Source: DATKRB01 sp036501425 (GTDB lineage Bacteria; Actinomycetota; Acidimicrobiia; Acidimicrobiales; RAAP-2). Taken from it: a DNA stretch of 30,502 bases. The notes below the pieces were generated by a model that was not told the origin of the DNA, made no database searches, and was given only the letters and a program-made list of their open reading frames with translations. Shown piece after piece: positions 22,218 to 29,046 of the stretch. The translations under genes were made by a program, and so were the position numbers. The stretch covers positions 1 through 30,502 of the forward strand of contig DASYAI010000064.1 in the NCBI GenBank assembly GCA_036501425.1, given 5' to 3'. Positions within the stretch are counted from its first letter, which is position 1. Each line of letters begins with the position of its first letter.

Positions 22218-23408
22218 ATGGAAGCAGATCGCACCCTCCGCGCCGAGGTGCCGGCCAAGCAGGCGGCGCTCGCCGTGGTCGACGGCCGGCGCGACGACCT
22301 GGTGCGGCTGAGCCGGTCCATCCACGCCAACCCCGAGCTCTGTTTCGAGGAGACCGCCTCGGCCCGCTGGACCGCCGAGGCGTTGGCCGCCGGGGGCTTC
22401 AGCGTCGAGGAGGGGATCTGCGACCTCCCGACTGCCTTCCTCGCCCGGGCGGGATCGGGACCCCTGGTGGTCGCCATCTGTGCCGAGTACGACGCCCTGC
22501 CGGGCATCGGGCACGCCTGCGGTCACAACGTCATCGCCGCCAGCGCGGTGGGCGCCGGGATTGCCCTGGCGGGCCTGGCGGACGACCTGGGGATCACCGT
22601 GCTGGTGGTCGGCACCCCGGCCGAGGAGGGCGGGGGCGGCAAGATCCTGCTCCTCGAGCGGGGCGCCTTCGCCGGCGTGCACGCGGCGATGATGGTCCAC
22701 CCGTGGCCCGAGGAGCGGCTGGCTGCGACCTGCCTGGCCGTCTCGCACTTCGACGTGCACTACCACGGCAAGACGGCCCACGCCTCGGCGGCCCCGTGGG
22801 AGGGCGTCAACGCCGCCGACGCCCTCACCGTGGCGCAGGCCTCCATCGGCCTGCTGCGCCAGCAGCTCCGCCCCGGGGACCAGGTCCACGGCATCGTGAC
22901 CAACGGGGGGTCCGCCGCCAACGTCATCCCCGAGGCGGTGTCGGCCCGCTTCATGTGCCGGGCGAGCACCCTCGCCGACCTCGAGGTGCTCGAGCCGAGG
23001 ATCAAGCGGTGCTTCGAAGCGGGTGCTCTGGCAACCGGGGCGACGGTCGACTACCAGGAGCTCGCGCCGCCCTACTCGCACATGGAGAGCGACGTGCCGT
23101 TGCTCGCCACCTACCGGGCCAACGCCGAGGCGCTCGGCCGCCGCTTCGCCGGCGACGACGCCGGCACGCCCGGCCCGACCCTGTCCACCGACATGGCCAA
23201 CGTGTCCCTCGCGCTGCCCACCATCCATCCGCTCATCGCCATCGAGAGCCACGGGGCGGTCAACCACCAGCCCGAGTTCACCGCGGCCTGCATCACCGAG
23301 TCGGCGGACGCCGCCCTGCGCGACGGCGCGGTCGCCATGGCGTGGACGGCCATCGACGCCGCCACCCACGCACCGTTGCGAGACCGCCTGCTGGCGCGAC
23401 CCGCCTGA
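22218..23408 (+). CDS. M20-family amidohydrolase (ACY1L2/AbgB-like)
   Basis: A 396-residue M20 metallopeptidase-fold amidohydrolase. It shows IHANPELCFEE, AEYDALPGIGHACGHN (Cys101, His103 metal region), GTPAEEGGGGK (Glu136/Glu137), HPW (His161), the dimerisation-lid segment YHGKTAHASAAPWEGVNAADA, STDMANVSLALPTIHP, and a late His in ESHGAVNHQPEF. These match the ACY1L2/p-aminobenzoyl-glutamate hydrolase-like subgroup of M20. It should cleave an N-acyl or dipeptide amide; the substrate cannot be read from sequence. The ATG at 22218 is preferred over a GTG 9 nt upstream because GGAAGGGG lies 8 nt before it. It starts 19 bp after accA3 and is probably co-transcribed with it. Confidence 0.88.
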   Translation: MEADRTLRAEVPAKQAALAVVDGRRDDLVRLSRSIHANPELCFEETASARWTAEALAAGGFSVEEGICDLPTAFLARAGSGPLVVAICAEYDALPGIGHACGHNVIAASAVGAGIALAGLADDLGITVLVVGTPAEEGGGGKILLLERGAFAGVHAAMMVHPWPEERLAATCLAVSHFDVHYHGKTAHASAAPWEGVNAADALTVAQASIGLLRQQLRPGDQVHGIVTNGGSAANVIPEAVSARFMCRASTLADLEVLEPRIKRCFEAGALATGATVDYQELAPPYSHMESDVPLLATYRANAEALGRRFAGDDAGTPGPTLSTDMANVSLALPTIHPLIAIESHGAVNHQPEFTAACITESADAALRDGAVAMAWTAIDAATHAPLRDRLLARPA

Positions 23409-23438
23409 GCCGGCGGGCACCGGGCCGTCGAGCGCCGC

Positions 23439-23462
23439 ACCCGGTGGGCTGAACCACCGGGT
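23439..23462. terminator. Bidirectional hairpin between the M20 gene and the mutase gene
   Basis: ACCCGGTGG (23439-23447) and CCACCGGGT (23454-23462) form a perfect 9-bp stem with a 6-nt loop, in the 70-bp gap between two convergent genes. There is no T-run on either side, as at the other candidate terminators in this window. Confidence 0.65.
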
Positions 23463-23478
23463 CCCTGGGCCTGCCCGG

Positions 23479-25077
23479 TCAGCCTCCGGGCTGGTAGACG
23501 CCGAACTCCTCGCGGAGCACGTCGGACACCTCGCCCAGGGTGGCCATCGCCCGCAACGCCTCCTTCATCGGCACCAGCACGTTGTCGGTCCCTCGCGCGG
23601 CCGCCCGTACCCGGCCCAGGGCCTCGGTGACCGCTGCCTGGTCGCGCCCGGCGCGCACCGAGCGGGTCCGCTCGATCTGCTTGCGCTGCAGCTCCACGTC
23701 GATCGGGAACACCTCGGCCGGCTCCGCTTCCTCGTCGACGAACCGGTTGACCCCGACGACGATCTCCTCGCCGTCGTCGACCGCCTTGGCGAAGGTGTAG
23801 GCCGCGCTCTCGATCTCCTCTTGCATGTAGCGCTGCTCGATTGCCGCGACGGCCCCGCCGAGCTGGTCGATACGGTCGAGGTACGCCCGGGCGCCCCGCT
23901 CGACCTCGTCGGTGAGCGACTCGACGAAGTACGAGCCGGCGAGCGGGTCGACGGTGTCGGAGATGCCGGACTCGAAGCCGATGATCTGCTGGGTGCGCAG
24001 CGCCACCTTGGCCGCCCGGGTGGTCGGGAGCCCGAGTGCCTCGTCGAAGCCGTTGGTGTGCAGGCTCTGGGTCCCCCCGAGGGCGGCGCCGAGCGCCTGA
24101 AGGGTCACCCGCACGATGTTGTTCTCCGGTTGCTGCGCGGTCAGGGTGGAGCCGCCGGTCTGGGTGTGGAACCGCAGCACCTTCGAGCGGTCGTCCTTGG
24201 CGCCGAACCGCTCGGTCATGATCCGGGCCCACATCCGCCGGGCCGCCCGGAACTTGGCCACCTCTTCGAAGAGGTTGTTGTGGGCGTTCCAGAAGAACGA
24301 CAGGCGGGGGGCGAAGTCGTCGACGCTCAGCCCGGCGGCCAGGGCGGCCTCGACGTACGCGATGCCGTCGGCGAGCGTGAAGGCGATCTCCTGCACCGCG
24401 GTCGAGCCCGCCTCGCGGATGTGGTACCCCGAGATGGAGATCGTGTTCCAGCTGGGCAGCCGCTCGGCGCAGTAGGAGAAGATGTCGACGATGAGCCGCA
24501 TCGAGGGCCGGGGCGGGTAGATGTACGTGCCCCGGGCGACGTACTCCTTGAGGATGTCGTTCTGGATCGTGCCGCGGATCTTGGGGCCCGGCACGCCCTG
24601 CTCCTCGGCGACCAGTTCGTAGAGGAGCAGCAGGATGGCCGCGGTGGCGTTGATCGTCATGGAGGTGGTGACCGTGTCCAGCGGGAGCCCGGCCAGCAGG
24701 AGCCGCATGTCGGCGAGCGAGTCGATCGGCACCCCGACCTTGCCGACCTCGCCCTCGGCCCGGGGGTGGTCGGAGTCGTACCCCATCTGGGTCGGCAGGT
24801 CGAAGGCGCACGACAACCCGGTCTGGCCGGCGTCGAGGAGGAACTTGAAGCGCTCGTTGGTCGCCTCGGCGCTCCCGAAGCCGGCGTACTGGCGCATCGT
24901 CCACAGACGCTGGCGGTACATCTCGGCGTGGATGCCCCGGGTGTAGGGAAACTTGCCCGGCGCACCGAGCTGCTCGGCCGGGTCCCAGTCCTTCAGGTCC
25001 TCGGGGCCGTAGACGAGCCGGATCTCGATGCCCGAGTCGGTCCGATGTTCCTTGGGGGCCTTGGCGTCAGGAGTCAC
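23479..25077 (-). CDS. Methylmalonyl-CoA mutase, large (catalytic) subunit without B12 domain
   Basis: A 532-residue acyl-CoA mutase large subunit. It contains the TIM-barrel CoA/substrate domain only; the C-terminal cobalamin-binding domain must be a separate small subunit, not in this window. MRQYAGF (Tyr64), GTIQNDILKEYVARGTYIYPP (split at LKEY; Arg182) and SISGYHI (His219) match the Tyr, Arg and His substrate-binding residues of methylmalonyl-CoA mutase. Isobutyryl-CoA mutase has Phe and Gln at the first two positions, so (R)-methylmalonyl-CoA/succinyl-CoA is the likely pair. Other family segments are CAFDLPTQMGYDSDHPR, TQTGGSTLTAQQPENN and QSLHTNGFDEA. The GTG at 25077 is the family N-terminus; TAACCT lies 6 nt upstream and no ribosome site is seen. 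Confidence 0.92.
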   Translation of the reverse strand: MTPDAKAPKEHRTDSGIEIRLVYGPEDLKDWDPAEQLGAPGKFPYTRGIHAEMYRQRLWTMRQYAGFGSAEATNERFKFLLDAGQTGLSCAFDLPTQMGYDSDHPRAEGEVGKVGVPIDSLADMRLLLAGLPLDTVTTSMTINATAAILLLLYELVAEEQGVPGPKIRGTIQNDILKEYVARGTYIYPPRPSMRLIVDIFSYCAERLPSWNTISISGYHIREAGSTAVQEIAFTLADGIAYVEAALAAGLSVDDFAPRLSFFWNAHNNLFEEVAKFRAARRMWARIMTERFGAKDDRSKVLRFHTQTGGSTLTAQQPENNIVRVTLQALGAALGGTQSLHTNGFDEALGLPTTRAAKVALRTQQIIGFESGISDTVDPLAGSYFVESLTDEVERGARAYLDRIDQLGGAVAAIEQRYMQEEIESAAYTFAKAVDDGEEIVVGVNRFVDEEAEPAEVFPIDVELQRKQIERTRSVRAGRDQAAVTEALGRVRAAARGTDNVLVPMKEALRAMATLGEVSDVLREEFGVYQPGG

Positions 25078-25083
25078 GGTCCC

Positions 25084-25089
25084 AGGTTA
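25084..25089 (-). promoter_or_regulatory. Candidate -10 box of the mutase gene
   Basis: TAACCT on the minus strand fits TANNNT and ends 6 nt before the GTG start, suggesting leaderless expression separate from moeB upstream (82-bp gap). No -35 box is obvious. Confidence 0.3.
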
Positions 25090-25159
25090 GAGAGCCCCGG
25101 GGCCGCGTGCCCAACCGGGCCCACGACCCCGGCGACCGGTCGCTCCAAAGCGCGGTCCC

Positions 25160-26320
25160 TCAGTGGCGGTGCGGCATGCACAGCTCGTCGTACTCGGCGA
25201 TCACGATCTCGCCGGCGTCGGGCCCGCAGGCCGGGCAGGCCGGGTCCCGGCGGACCTTGAAGGTCCGGAACGACTCCTCCAGCGCGTCGTAGGCCAGCAG
25301 CCGGCCCACCAGCGGGTCGCCCAGGCCGATGAGGACCTTGATGGCCTCCAGCGCCTGGATCGACCCGACGATGCCGGGCAGGACGCCCAGCACGCCCGCC
25401 TCGGCGCACGACGGGGCCAGCTCGGCCGGGGGCGGCTCGGGGATCATGCAGCGGTAGCAGGGCCCGACGTAGGGATCGAAAACGGTCACCTGGCCCTCGA
25501 AGCGGAAGATCGAGCCGTGCACCACCGGGATGCGCTTGAGGAGCGAGGCGTCGTTGACCAGGTAGCGGGTGGGGAAGTTGTCCGTCCCGTCGACGATGAC
25601 GTCGTAGCCGTCGATCACGTCCAGGACGTTGTCCGCCCCGAGCCGCACGTCGTAGGTGGCCACGTTGACGTCCGGGTTCAGCGCCGTAAGGGTCTTCTTC
25701 GCCGAGTCGACCTTGCGGTCCCCCACCCGCTCCATGTTGTGGAGGATCTGTCGCTGGAGGTTGGATTCGTCCACCACGTCCATGTCAATGATGCCCAGCG
25801 TCCCGACGCCGGCCGCTGCGAGGTAGAGGGCAGCGGGCGAGCCGAGGCCCCCGGCCCCGAGCAGCAGCACCTTGGAGTCGAGCAGCTTCTGCTGGCCCGC
25901 CTCGCCGACCTCGGGCAACAACAGGTGCCGCTGGTAGCGGTTCCGCTGGTCGGCGGTCAACGTCCGCGGCGCCAACCAGGGCTTCCCCTCGTCCTTCCAC
26001 CGGTTGAACCCGCCGGCCATCGAGAGCACGTCGCCGTAGCCGAGGTCCCCCAGCGTCTTGGCGGCGAAGGCCGAGCGCACGCCGCCGGCGCAGTAGACGA
26101 CGACCGGGCCCGACTTGTCGGGCAGCTTGCCCTCGACCTGGAACTCGAGGTTCCCCCGCGGCAGGTGGACCGCTCCGGCGATCGCTCCCTGCTCGTACTC
26201 GTCCGGCTCGCGGACGTCGAGGAAGGTGGCGCCCCCAAGCCGCTCGAGCGCCTCGTCGGTACTGATCTCCACGATGGCGGACTTGGCCGCGCTGAGCAGC
26301 TCGCGGGGTGTGGTCGGCAC
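25160..26320 (-). CDS. moeB: Rhodanese-ThiF fusion: sulfur-carrier adenylyltransferase/sulfurtransferase (MoeB/MoeZ-like)
   Basis: A 386-residue two-domain protein. An N-terminal rhodanese domain (about 15-118) has the active loop VVYCAGGVRS with Cys77. A ThiF/MoeB domain (about 125-386) has the ATP loop LLGAGGLGSPAALYLAAAGVG (split at GLGSP; 155-162), DESNLQRQILH, DGTDNFPTRYLVND, zinc pairs CYRC (288/291) and CPAC (362/365), and SCAEAGVLGVLPGIVGSIQA (split at VLPG). Such enzymes adenylate the C-terminal Gly-Gly of a sulfur carrier (MoaD, ThiS, CysO) and the rhodanese passes on sulfur. In actinobacterial MoeZ the rhodanese is C-terminal; here the order is reversed. The GTG at 26320 has a perfect GGAGGT 6 nt upstream. 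No carrier protein gene is adjacent, so the partner is open. Confidence 0.9.
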   Translation of the reverse strand: MPTTPRELLSAAKSAIVEISTDEALERLGGATFLDVREPDEYEQGAIAGAVHLPRGNLEFQVEGKLPDKSGPVVVYCAGGVRSAFAAKTLGDLGYGDVLSMAGGFNRWKDEGKPWLAPRTLTADQRNRYQRHLLLPEVGEAGQQKLLDSKVLLLGAGGLGSPAALYLAAAGVGTLGIIDMDVVDESNLQRQILHNMERVGDRKVDSAKKTLTALNPDVNVATYDVRLGADNVLDVIDGYDVIVDGTDNFPTRYLVNDASLLKRIPVVHGSIFRFEGQVTVFDPYVGPCYRCMIPEPPPAELAPSCAEAGVLGVLPGIVGSIQALEAIKVLIGLGDPLVGRLLAYDALEESFRTFKVRRDPACPACGPDAGEIVIAEYDELCMPHRH

Positions 26321-26357
26321 GTGGTTACCTCCGGACGGTCTGGACCTACCGCATGAA

Positions 26358-26363
26358 ACCCTA
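26358..26363 (-). promoter_or_regulatory. Candidate -10 box of the rhodanese-ThiF gene
   Basis: TAGGGT on the minus strand, 37 nt upstream of the GTG start and ahead of its strong GGAGGT ribosome site (26332-26327). No -35 match is visible. The rest of the 194-bp gap up to the nitroreductase gene holds no recognised element. Confidence 0.3.
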
Positions 26364-26514
26364 CCAGCGCGCTCGACATTCCCCAGCGGCGAACGAGCGC
26401 GTACGGTCGGGTGGACCAGGAGCGATCGGACCTCGCGGCGACCCCGGCGGGAGCGGCGCGCCGGACGAACCTCCCGGACGACGGGCACCGGTACACGACG
26501 CGAGAGAGGACCCC

Positions 26515-27207
26515 ATGGAGCTGCGGGACGCGGTACGGGAACGCCGGATGGTGCGGAGCTTCCGGCCCGACCCGCTCGACCCCACCGCCGTGGCGACGCT
26601 GTTCGACGACGCGCTGCGGGCACCCACCGCCGGCAACTCGAGGGGGGCCGCCTGGCTCCTGCTCGAAGGGCCCGAGCAGACGGCGGCCTACTGGAGCGGC
26701 GCCACTACCGCCCCGTGGCGGGCCACCGCCCGGCGGTGGCCGGGGTTGTCCGTCGCGCCGCTCGTCGCCCTGGCCCTCTGCTCGGCGCCCGCCTACCTGA
26801 GCCGCTACGCCGAGGCGGACAAGGCCGCGTCGGGCTTGGGCACCGCCCCGGCCCCAGCCGGCCCGGGTGACTCGGCCGGCGGCGGTGACTCGGCCGGCGG
26901 CGGTGACTCGGCCGGCGGCGGTGACTCGGCGTGGACGGTCCCCTACTGGTTCGGGGATGCCGCCTTCTCGACCATGTCCGTGCTCCTCGGGGCCGTCGAC
27001 CTCGGGCTCGGCGCGTGCTTCCTGGGCAACTTCCGGGGAGAAAGGGCCGTCCTCGACGCGCTCGGCGTCCCCGACGAGTGGCGACTGTTCGGCGCCGTGC
27101 TCCTCGGGCACCCCGCGGCCGAGGACCGGCCGTCGGCCTCCCTCACGCGCCCCGGCCTGTCGCGCGCCGCCCGGCTCCACCGGGGTCGGTGGTCGGGACC
27201 CACCTGA
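26515..27207 (+). CDS. Nitroreductase-family flavoprotein
   Basis: A 230-residue nitroreductase-fold protein (FMN-dependent, NAD(P)H oxidising). The N-terminus MELRDAVRERRMVRSFRPDPLD carries the FMN-phosphate arginines, APTAGNSRG is the second FMN motif, and WFGDAAFSTMSVLLGAVDLGLGACFLGNF (split at LLGAV) is the conserved C-terminal core helix and following loop. An in-frame six-residue repeat (GDSAGG) at residues about 118-138 lies in a loop where family members vary. The ATG at 26515 follows GAGAGAGGA by 4 nt. Substrate is not predictable; members reduce nitro compounds, quinones or enones, or cleave flavin. It is followed after 118 bp by the conserved unknown gene. Confidence 0.85.
   Translation: MELRDAVRERRMVRSFRPDPLDPTAVATLFDDALRAPTAGNSRGAAWLLLEGPEQTAAYWSGATTAPWRATARRWPGLSVAPLVALALCSAPAYLSRYAEADKAASGLGTAPAPAGPGDSAGGGDSAGGGDSAGGGDSAWTVPYWFGDAAFSTMSVLLGAVDLGLGACFLGNFRGERAVLDALGVPDEWRLFGAVLLGHPAAEDRPSASLTRPGLSRAARLHRGRWSGPT
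26866..26930 (+). repeat. 18-bp tandem repeat inside the nitroreductase gene
   Basis: Three perfect 18-bp units (26866-26883, 26884-26901, 26902-26919) and 11 nt of a fourth encode GDSAGG repeats. The unit length keeps the frame, so copy-number change alters only loop length. Confidence 0.95.
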
Positions 27208-27223
27208 CCAGGCTGGTCCTGGT

Positions 27224-27272
27224 CCCGTGACCGCGTTGACCCGTGACCGCGTTGACCCCGTGACCGCGTTGA
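27224..27272. repeat. Three 16-bp direct repeats upstream of the conserved unknown gene
   Basis: CCCGTGACCGCGTTGA occurs at 27224-27239, 27240-27255 and 27257-27272, the last offset by one extra C; CCCGTGG begins a degenerate fourth. Each copy contains GTGACCGCGTTGAC, a 14-bp imperfect palindrome (10 of 14 positions symmetric, centred on CGCG). They lie 54 bp before the start at 27326 and 17 bp after the nitroreductase stop. Iteron-like operator sites or a simple slippage product are both possible. Confidence 0.8.
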
Positions 27273-27325
27273 CCCGTGGCGGGCCGGCCGATCCTGCAAG
27301 GACCCGGGCAAGCCCGCTGCCGACG

Positions 27326-27829
27326 ATGGGGCCCGTGGTCCACGACAGCCCGGCGCCGACCCGGCTCATCGTCGTGGCCTGGCCCGACGGCGACGCCGAG
27401 CCGGTCGGGCACGACCCCCGATCGCGGTACGTGGAGCGGTTCTGGCTGCCGGTGATCGGACCTAGCGCGACGTGGCTCATCCGCCGGCTCGCCGACGGGC
27501 TGGACGCCGCCCCCGGCGGCTACCCGCTGGACCTCGTGGACGTGGCGCGGACCCTTGGGCTCGGCGCCGGAACGAGCGGGCGCTCCCCGGTGCGACGCGC
27601 GCTGCAGCGGTGCGCCCGGTTCGACCTGCTGCGCCTGAGCGACCCGCGCACCATCGAGGTCCGCCGGAGGGTGCCCCCGCTCCTTTCCCGCCATGTGCGC
27701 CTGCTGCCGGGATCGCTGCGGGCCGAGCACCGGGCATGGGACCTTGCCCAAGGCGACGGAGCCGCGCCGCCAGAGGCCCCGCCAGACCCGCCCGTAGGAG
27801 GCCCTACCAACGAGTGGCCCCACCGATAA
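27326..27829 (+). CDS. Conserved actinobacterial protein of unknown function
   Basis: A 167-residue protein that I cannot assign a function. It has a strand-rich start (TRLIVVAWPDGD), then RYVERFWLPVIGPSATWLIRRLADGLDAAPGG, helices with VARTLGLGAGTSGRSPVRRALQRCARFDLLRL, and VRRRVPPLLSRHVRLLPGSLRAEH (segments split: VRRRVPPLL, SRHVRLLPGSL). The central part looks like a winged-helix, with R-rich helix and a strand pair (RLSDPRTIEVRRR). Similar proteins occur, as I recall, in many actinobacteria as hypothetical proteins. The tail is Pro-rich. The ATG at 27326 precedes the conserved part; the frame is open further upstream through the 16-bp repeats, but that part is low complexity. The repeats just upstream could be its operator. 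Confidence 0.65.
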   Translation: MGPVVHDSPAPTRLIVVAWPDGDAEPVGHDPRSRYVERFWLPVIGPSATWLIRRLADGLDAAPGGYPLDLVDVARTLGLGAGTSGRSPVRRALQRCARFDLLRLSDPRTIEVRRRVPPLLSRHVRLLPGSLRAEHRAWDLAQGDGAAPPEAPPDPPVGGPTNEWPHR

Positions 27830-27907
27830 GAGGCCGCGCGGATTGGAGAATAGGCAGCTGAACAGGTAATTCGTGTGGCTGTCGCAGGTCACATAGCTTG
27901 ATAGCCA

Positions 27908-28483
27908 GTGGCAGGTGCGCCGCCGACGCTGCAAATCAAGGTGACCCTCGATGGCATCCGTCCGCCAGTCTGGCGCCGCCTCGTCGTCCACGGAGACGCC
28001 ACCCTCGCCCAGCTGCACGACGTCTTGCAGATGGCGATGGGCTGGGAGGACGGCCACCTGCACTGCTTCCGGATCGACGACGTCCGCTATGGGCCGGCCG
28101 AGGACGGGGGCTTCGACCTCGGCGAGATCGACGAGTCGACGGTGCGGGTCGGCGAGGCGTTCGCGACGAGCCGCCGAGGCACCTACGAGTACGACTTCGG
28201 CGACTCCTGGGAGCACCGGCTGCTGGTCGAGAAGACCGACGTGGCGATGGCCTCGAATGGCGTCGCCACCTGCACCGCCGGCAAGCGGTCCTGCCCGCCG
28301 GAGGACTGCGGCGGGGTCTGGGGCTACACGAACCTGCTCGAAGCGCTCGCCGATCCCGCCCACGAAGAGCACGACGAGCTGCTCGGGTGGCTCGGTGGGG
28401 ACTTCAACCCGGAGGCGTTCGATCAAGAGGCGGTGAACGCCGCCCTCGAGCGCATTCCCCGCCGGTCACGACGCCGCACGTAG
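27908..28483 (+). CDS. Plasmid pRiA4b ORF-3 family protein (IS1096 TnpR-like)
   Basis: A 191-residue protein covering the pRiA4b ORF-3 domain: LQIKVTLDGIRPPVWRRLVV, TLAQLHDVLQMAMGWEDGHLHCFRI, YEYDFGDSWEHRLLVEK, CTAGKRSCPPEDCGGVWGY and the C-terminal LLGWLGGDFNPEAFD. This family is found on plasmids and as a passenger ('TnpR') in IS1096; its biochemical role is not established. The GTG at 27908 begins the domain; no clear ribosome site is present, and the 78 bp upstream are more AT-rich than the chromosome behind them. It is the first gene of the mobile-element end of the window. Confidence 0.88.
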   Translation: MAGAPPTLQIKVTLDGIRPPVWRRLVVHGDATLAQLHDVLQMAMGWEDGHLHCFRIDDVRYGPAEDGGFDLGEIDESTVRVGEAFATSRRGTYEYDFGDSWEHRLLVEKTDVAMASNGVATCTAGKRSCPPEDCGGVWGYTNLLEALADPAHEEHDELLGWLGGDFNPEAFDQEAVNAALERIPRRSRRRT

Positions 28484-28505
28484 CCGCTGACGCGAACCAT
28501 CCACC

Positions 28506-28558
28506 GGTTGCTGGGTTGTCCCGAGTTTCCTTTCGGGTGCACCCAACCCAGAGCAACC
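28506..28558 (+). promoter_or_regulatory. Long bulged hairpin just before the IS5-type transposase fragment
   Basis: GGTTGCT+GGGTTG (28506-28518) pairs with CAACCC+AG bulge+AGCAACC (28544-28558), and CCCGA/TCGGG (28520-28524/28533-28537) pairs inside it. The structure ends 3 nt before the GGAGG ribosome site of the transposase start. IS elements often carry such structures near their ends to block translation of read-through transcripts; here that is inference. Confidence 0.55.
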
Positions 28559-28577
28559 AGCGGAGGTTCCTTCCATC

Positions 28578-28779
28578 ATGCGCGCCCTCGACCCCGAAGT
28601 GAAGGATGCCGTCTGGCAGGCGATCGGGCCACTGATACCGGTCCCGCTCGAGACCCATCCGCTCGGGGTCCACCGCCGTCGCAAGCCCAACCGCCTCGCC
28701 TTCGAGGTGATGCTCGTCCGCCTGGTCACCGGCTGCAGCTTCGAGGACGCCGAGCGACTGTGTGGCAACACGATCTCTG
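28578..28779 (+). pseudogene. IS5-family transposase, N-terminal fragment
   Basis: About 67 residues from the ATG at 28578 (GGAGG 11 nt upstream). VKDAVWQAIGPLIP, THPLGVHRRRKPNRLAFEV and LVRLVTGCSFEDAERLCGNTISD match the N-terminal domain of IS5/DUF4096-type transposases. Similarity stops after ISD, and the frame then continues into unrelated sequence to 28856. The catalytic DDE domain is missing. The break coincides with the probable left end of the IS1380-type element, so the gene was probably interrupted by that insertion; its 3' part may lie beyond the window. Confidence 0.75.
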
Positions 28780-28830
28780 ACCCTGATATTGCAACCGCGC
28801 TGGTCGGCGGGCGTTTGAAAGACGCGGAAA

Positions 28831-28892
28831 GTGCTCCTCTGCCTGGGAGAATGTGAGTCACCACAACACACAATTCCAAGGACAAGGAGCAC
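28831..28892 (+). promoter_or_regulatory. Inverted repeat able to mask the IS1380 transposase ribosome site
   Basis: GTGCTCCT (28831-28838) is perfectly complementary to AGGAGCAC (28885-28892), which contains the AAGGAG ribosome site 10 nt before the transposase GTG start. Pairing would hide the site in a long transcript entering from outside, a known self-limiting device of IS elements. The pairing is seen; the effect is inferred. Confidence 0.45.
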
Positions 28893-28899
28893 CTGCCAA

Positions 28900-28938
28900 G
28901 TGAAGACTACCCCGACGCTCTTCGAGATCGCGGACCCT
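28900..28938 (+). pseudogene. IS1380-type transposase, first 13 codons (5' piece)
   Basis: GTG start at 28900 with AAGGAG 10 nt upstream, coding VKTTPTLFEIADP. The frame then enters the inserted IS and stops at 28966. Joining Pro13 to the sequence right of the inserted element at GGACCCT (28932-28938 and 30336-30342) restores one open frame continuing VVARSWERVAPVV. This shows the gene was intact before the insertion. Confidence 0.75.
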
Positions 28939-28940
28939 CG

Positions 28941-28996
28941 CGTTGACTCATCAGAAACCTCCGCGTAGCCCCATTCGTTGACTCATCTGGCAATGC
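28941..28996 (+). repeat. Left end of the integrase-type IS: outer and inner repeats
   Basis: Outer CGTTGACTCA (28941-28950) and inner ATTCGTTGACTCA (28973-28985), the latter continuing TCTGGCAATGCCCG. The core copies start 35 nt apart. They match the repeats at the right end in inverted orientation. Confidence 0.8.
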
Positions 28997-29046
28997 CCGC
29001 CTGGGGCATTCACGAGATCGCCAACGGGGTGGGTTACGCCTCGGCG

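Noticed and set aside
17519..22507. A single 1662-codon minus-strand frame
   Set aside because: Only its last 324 codons (the glycosyltransferase) are real; the rest reads through rmlD, birA and accA3 in wrong frames because stop codons are rare at this GC content.
27224..27272. CRISPR array
   Set aside because: The three repeats are only 16 bp and adjoin each other with no spacers; no cas genes nearby.
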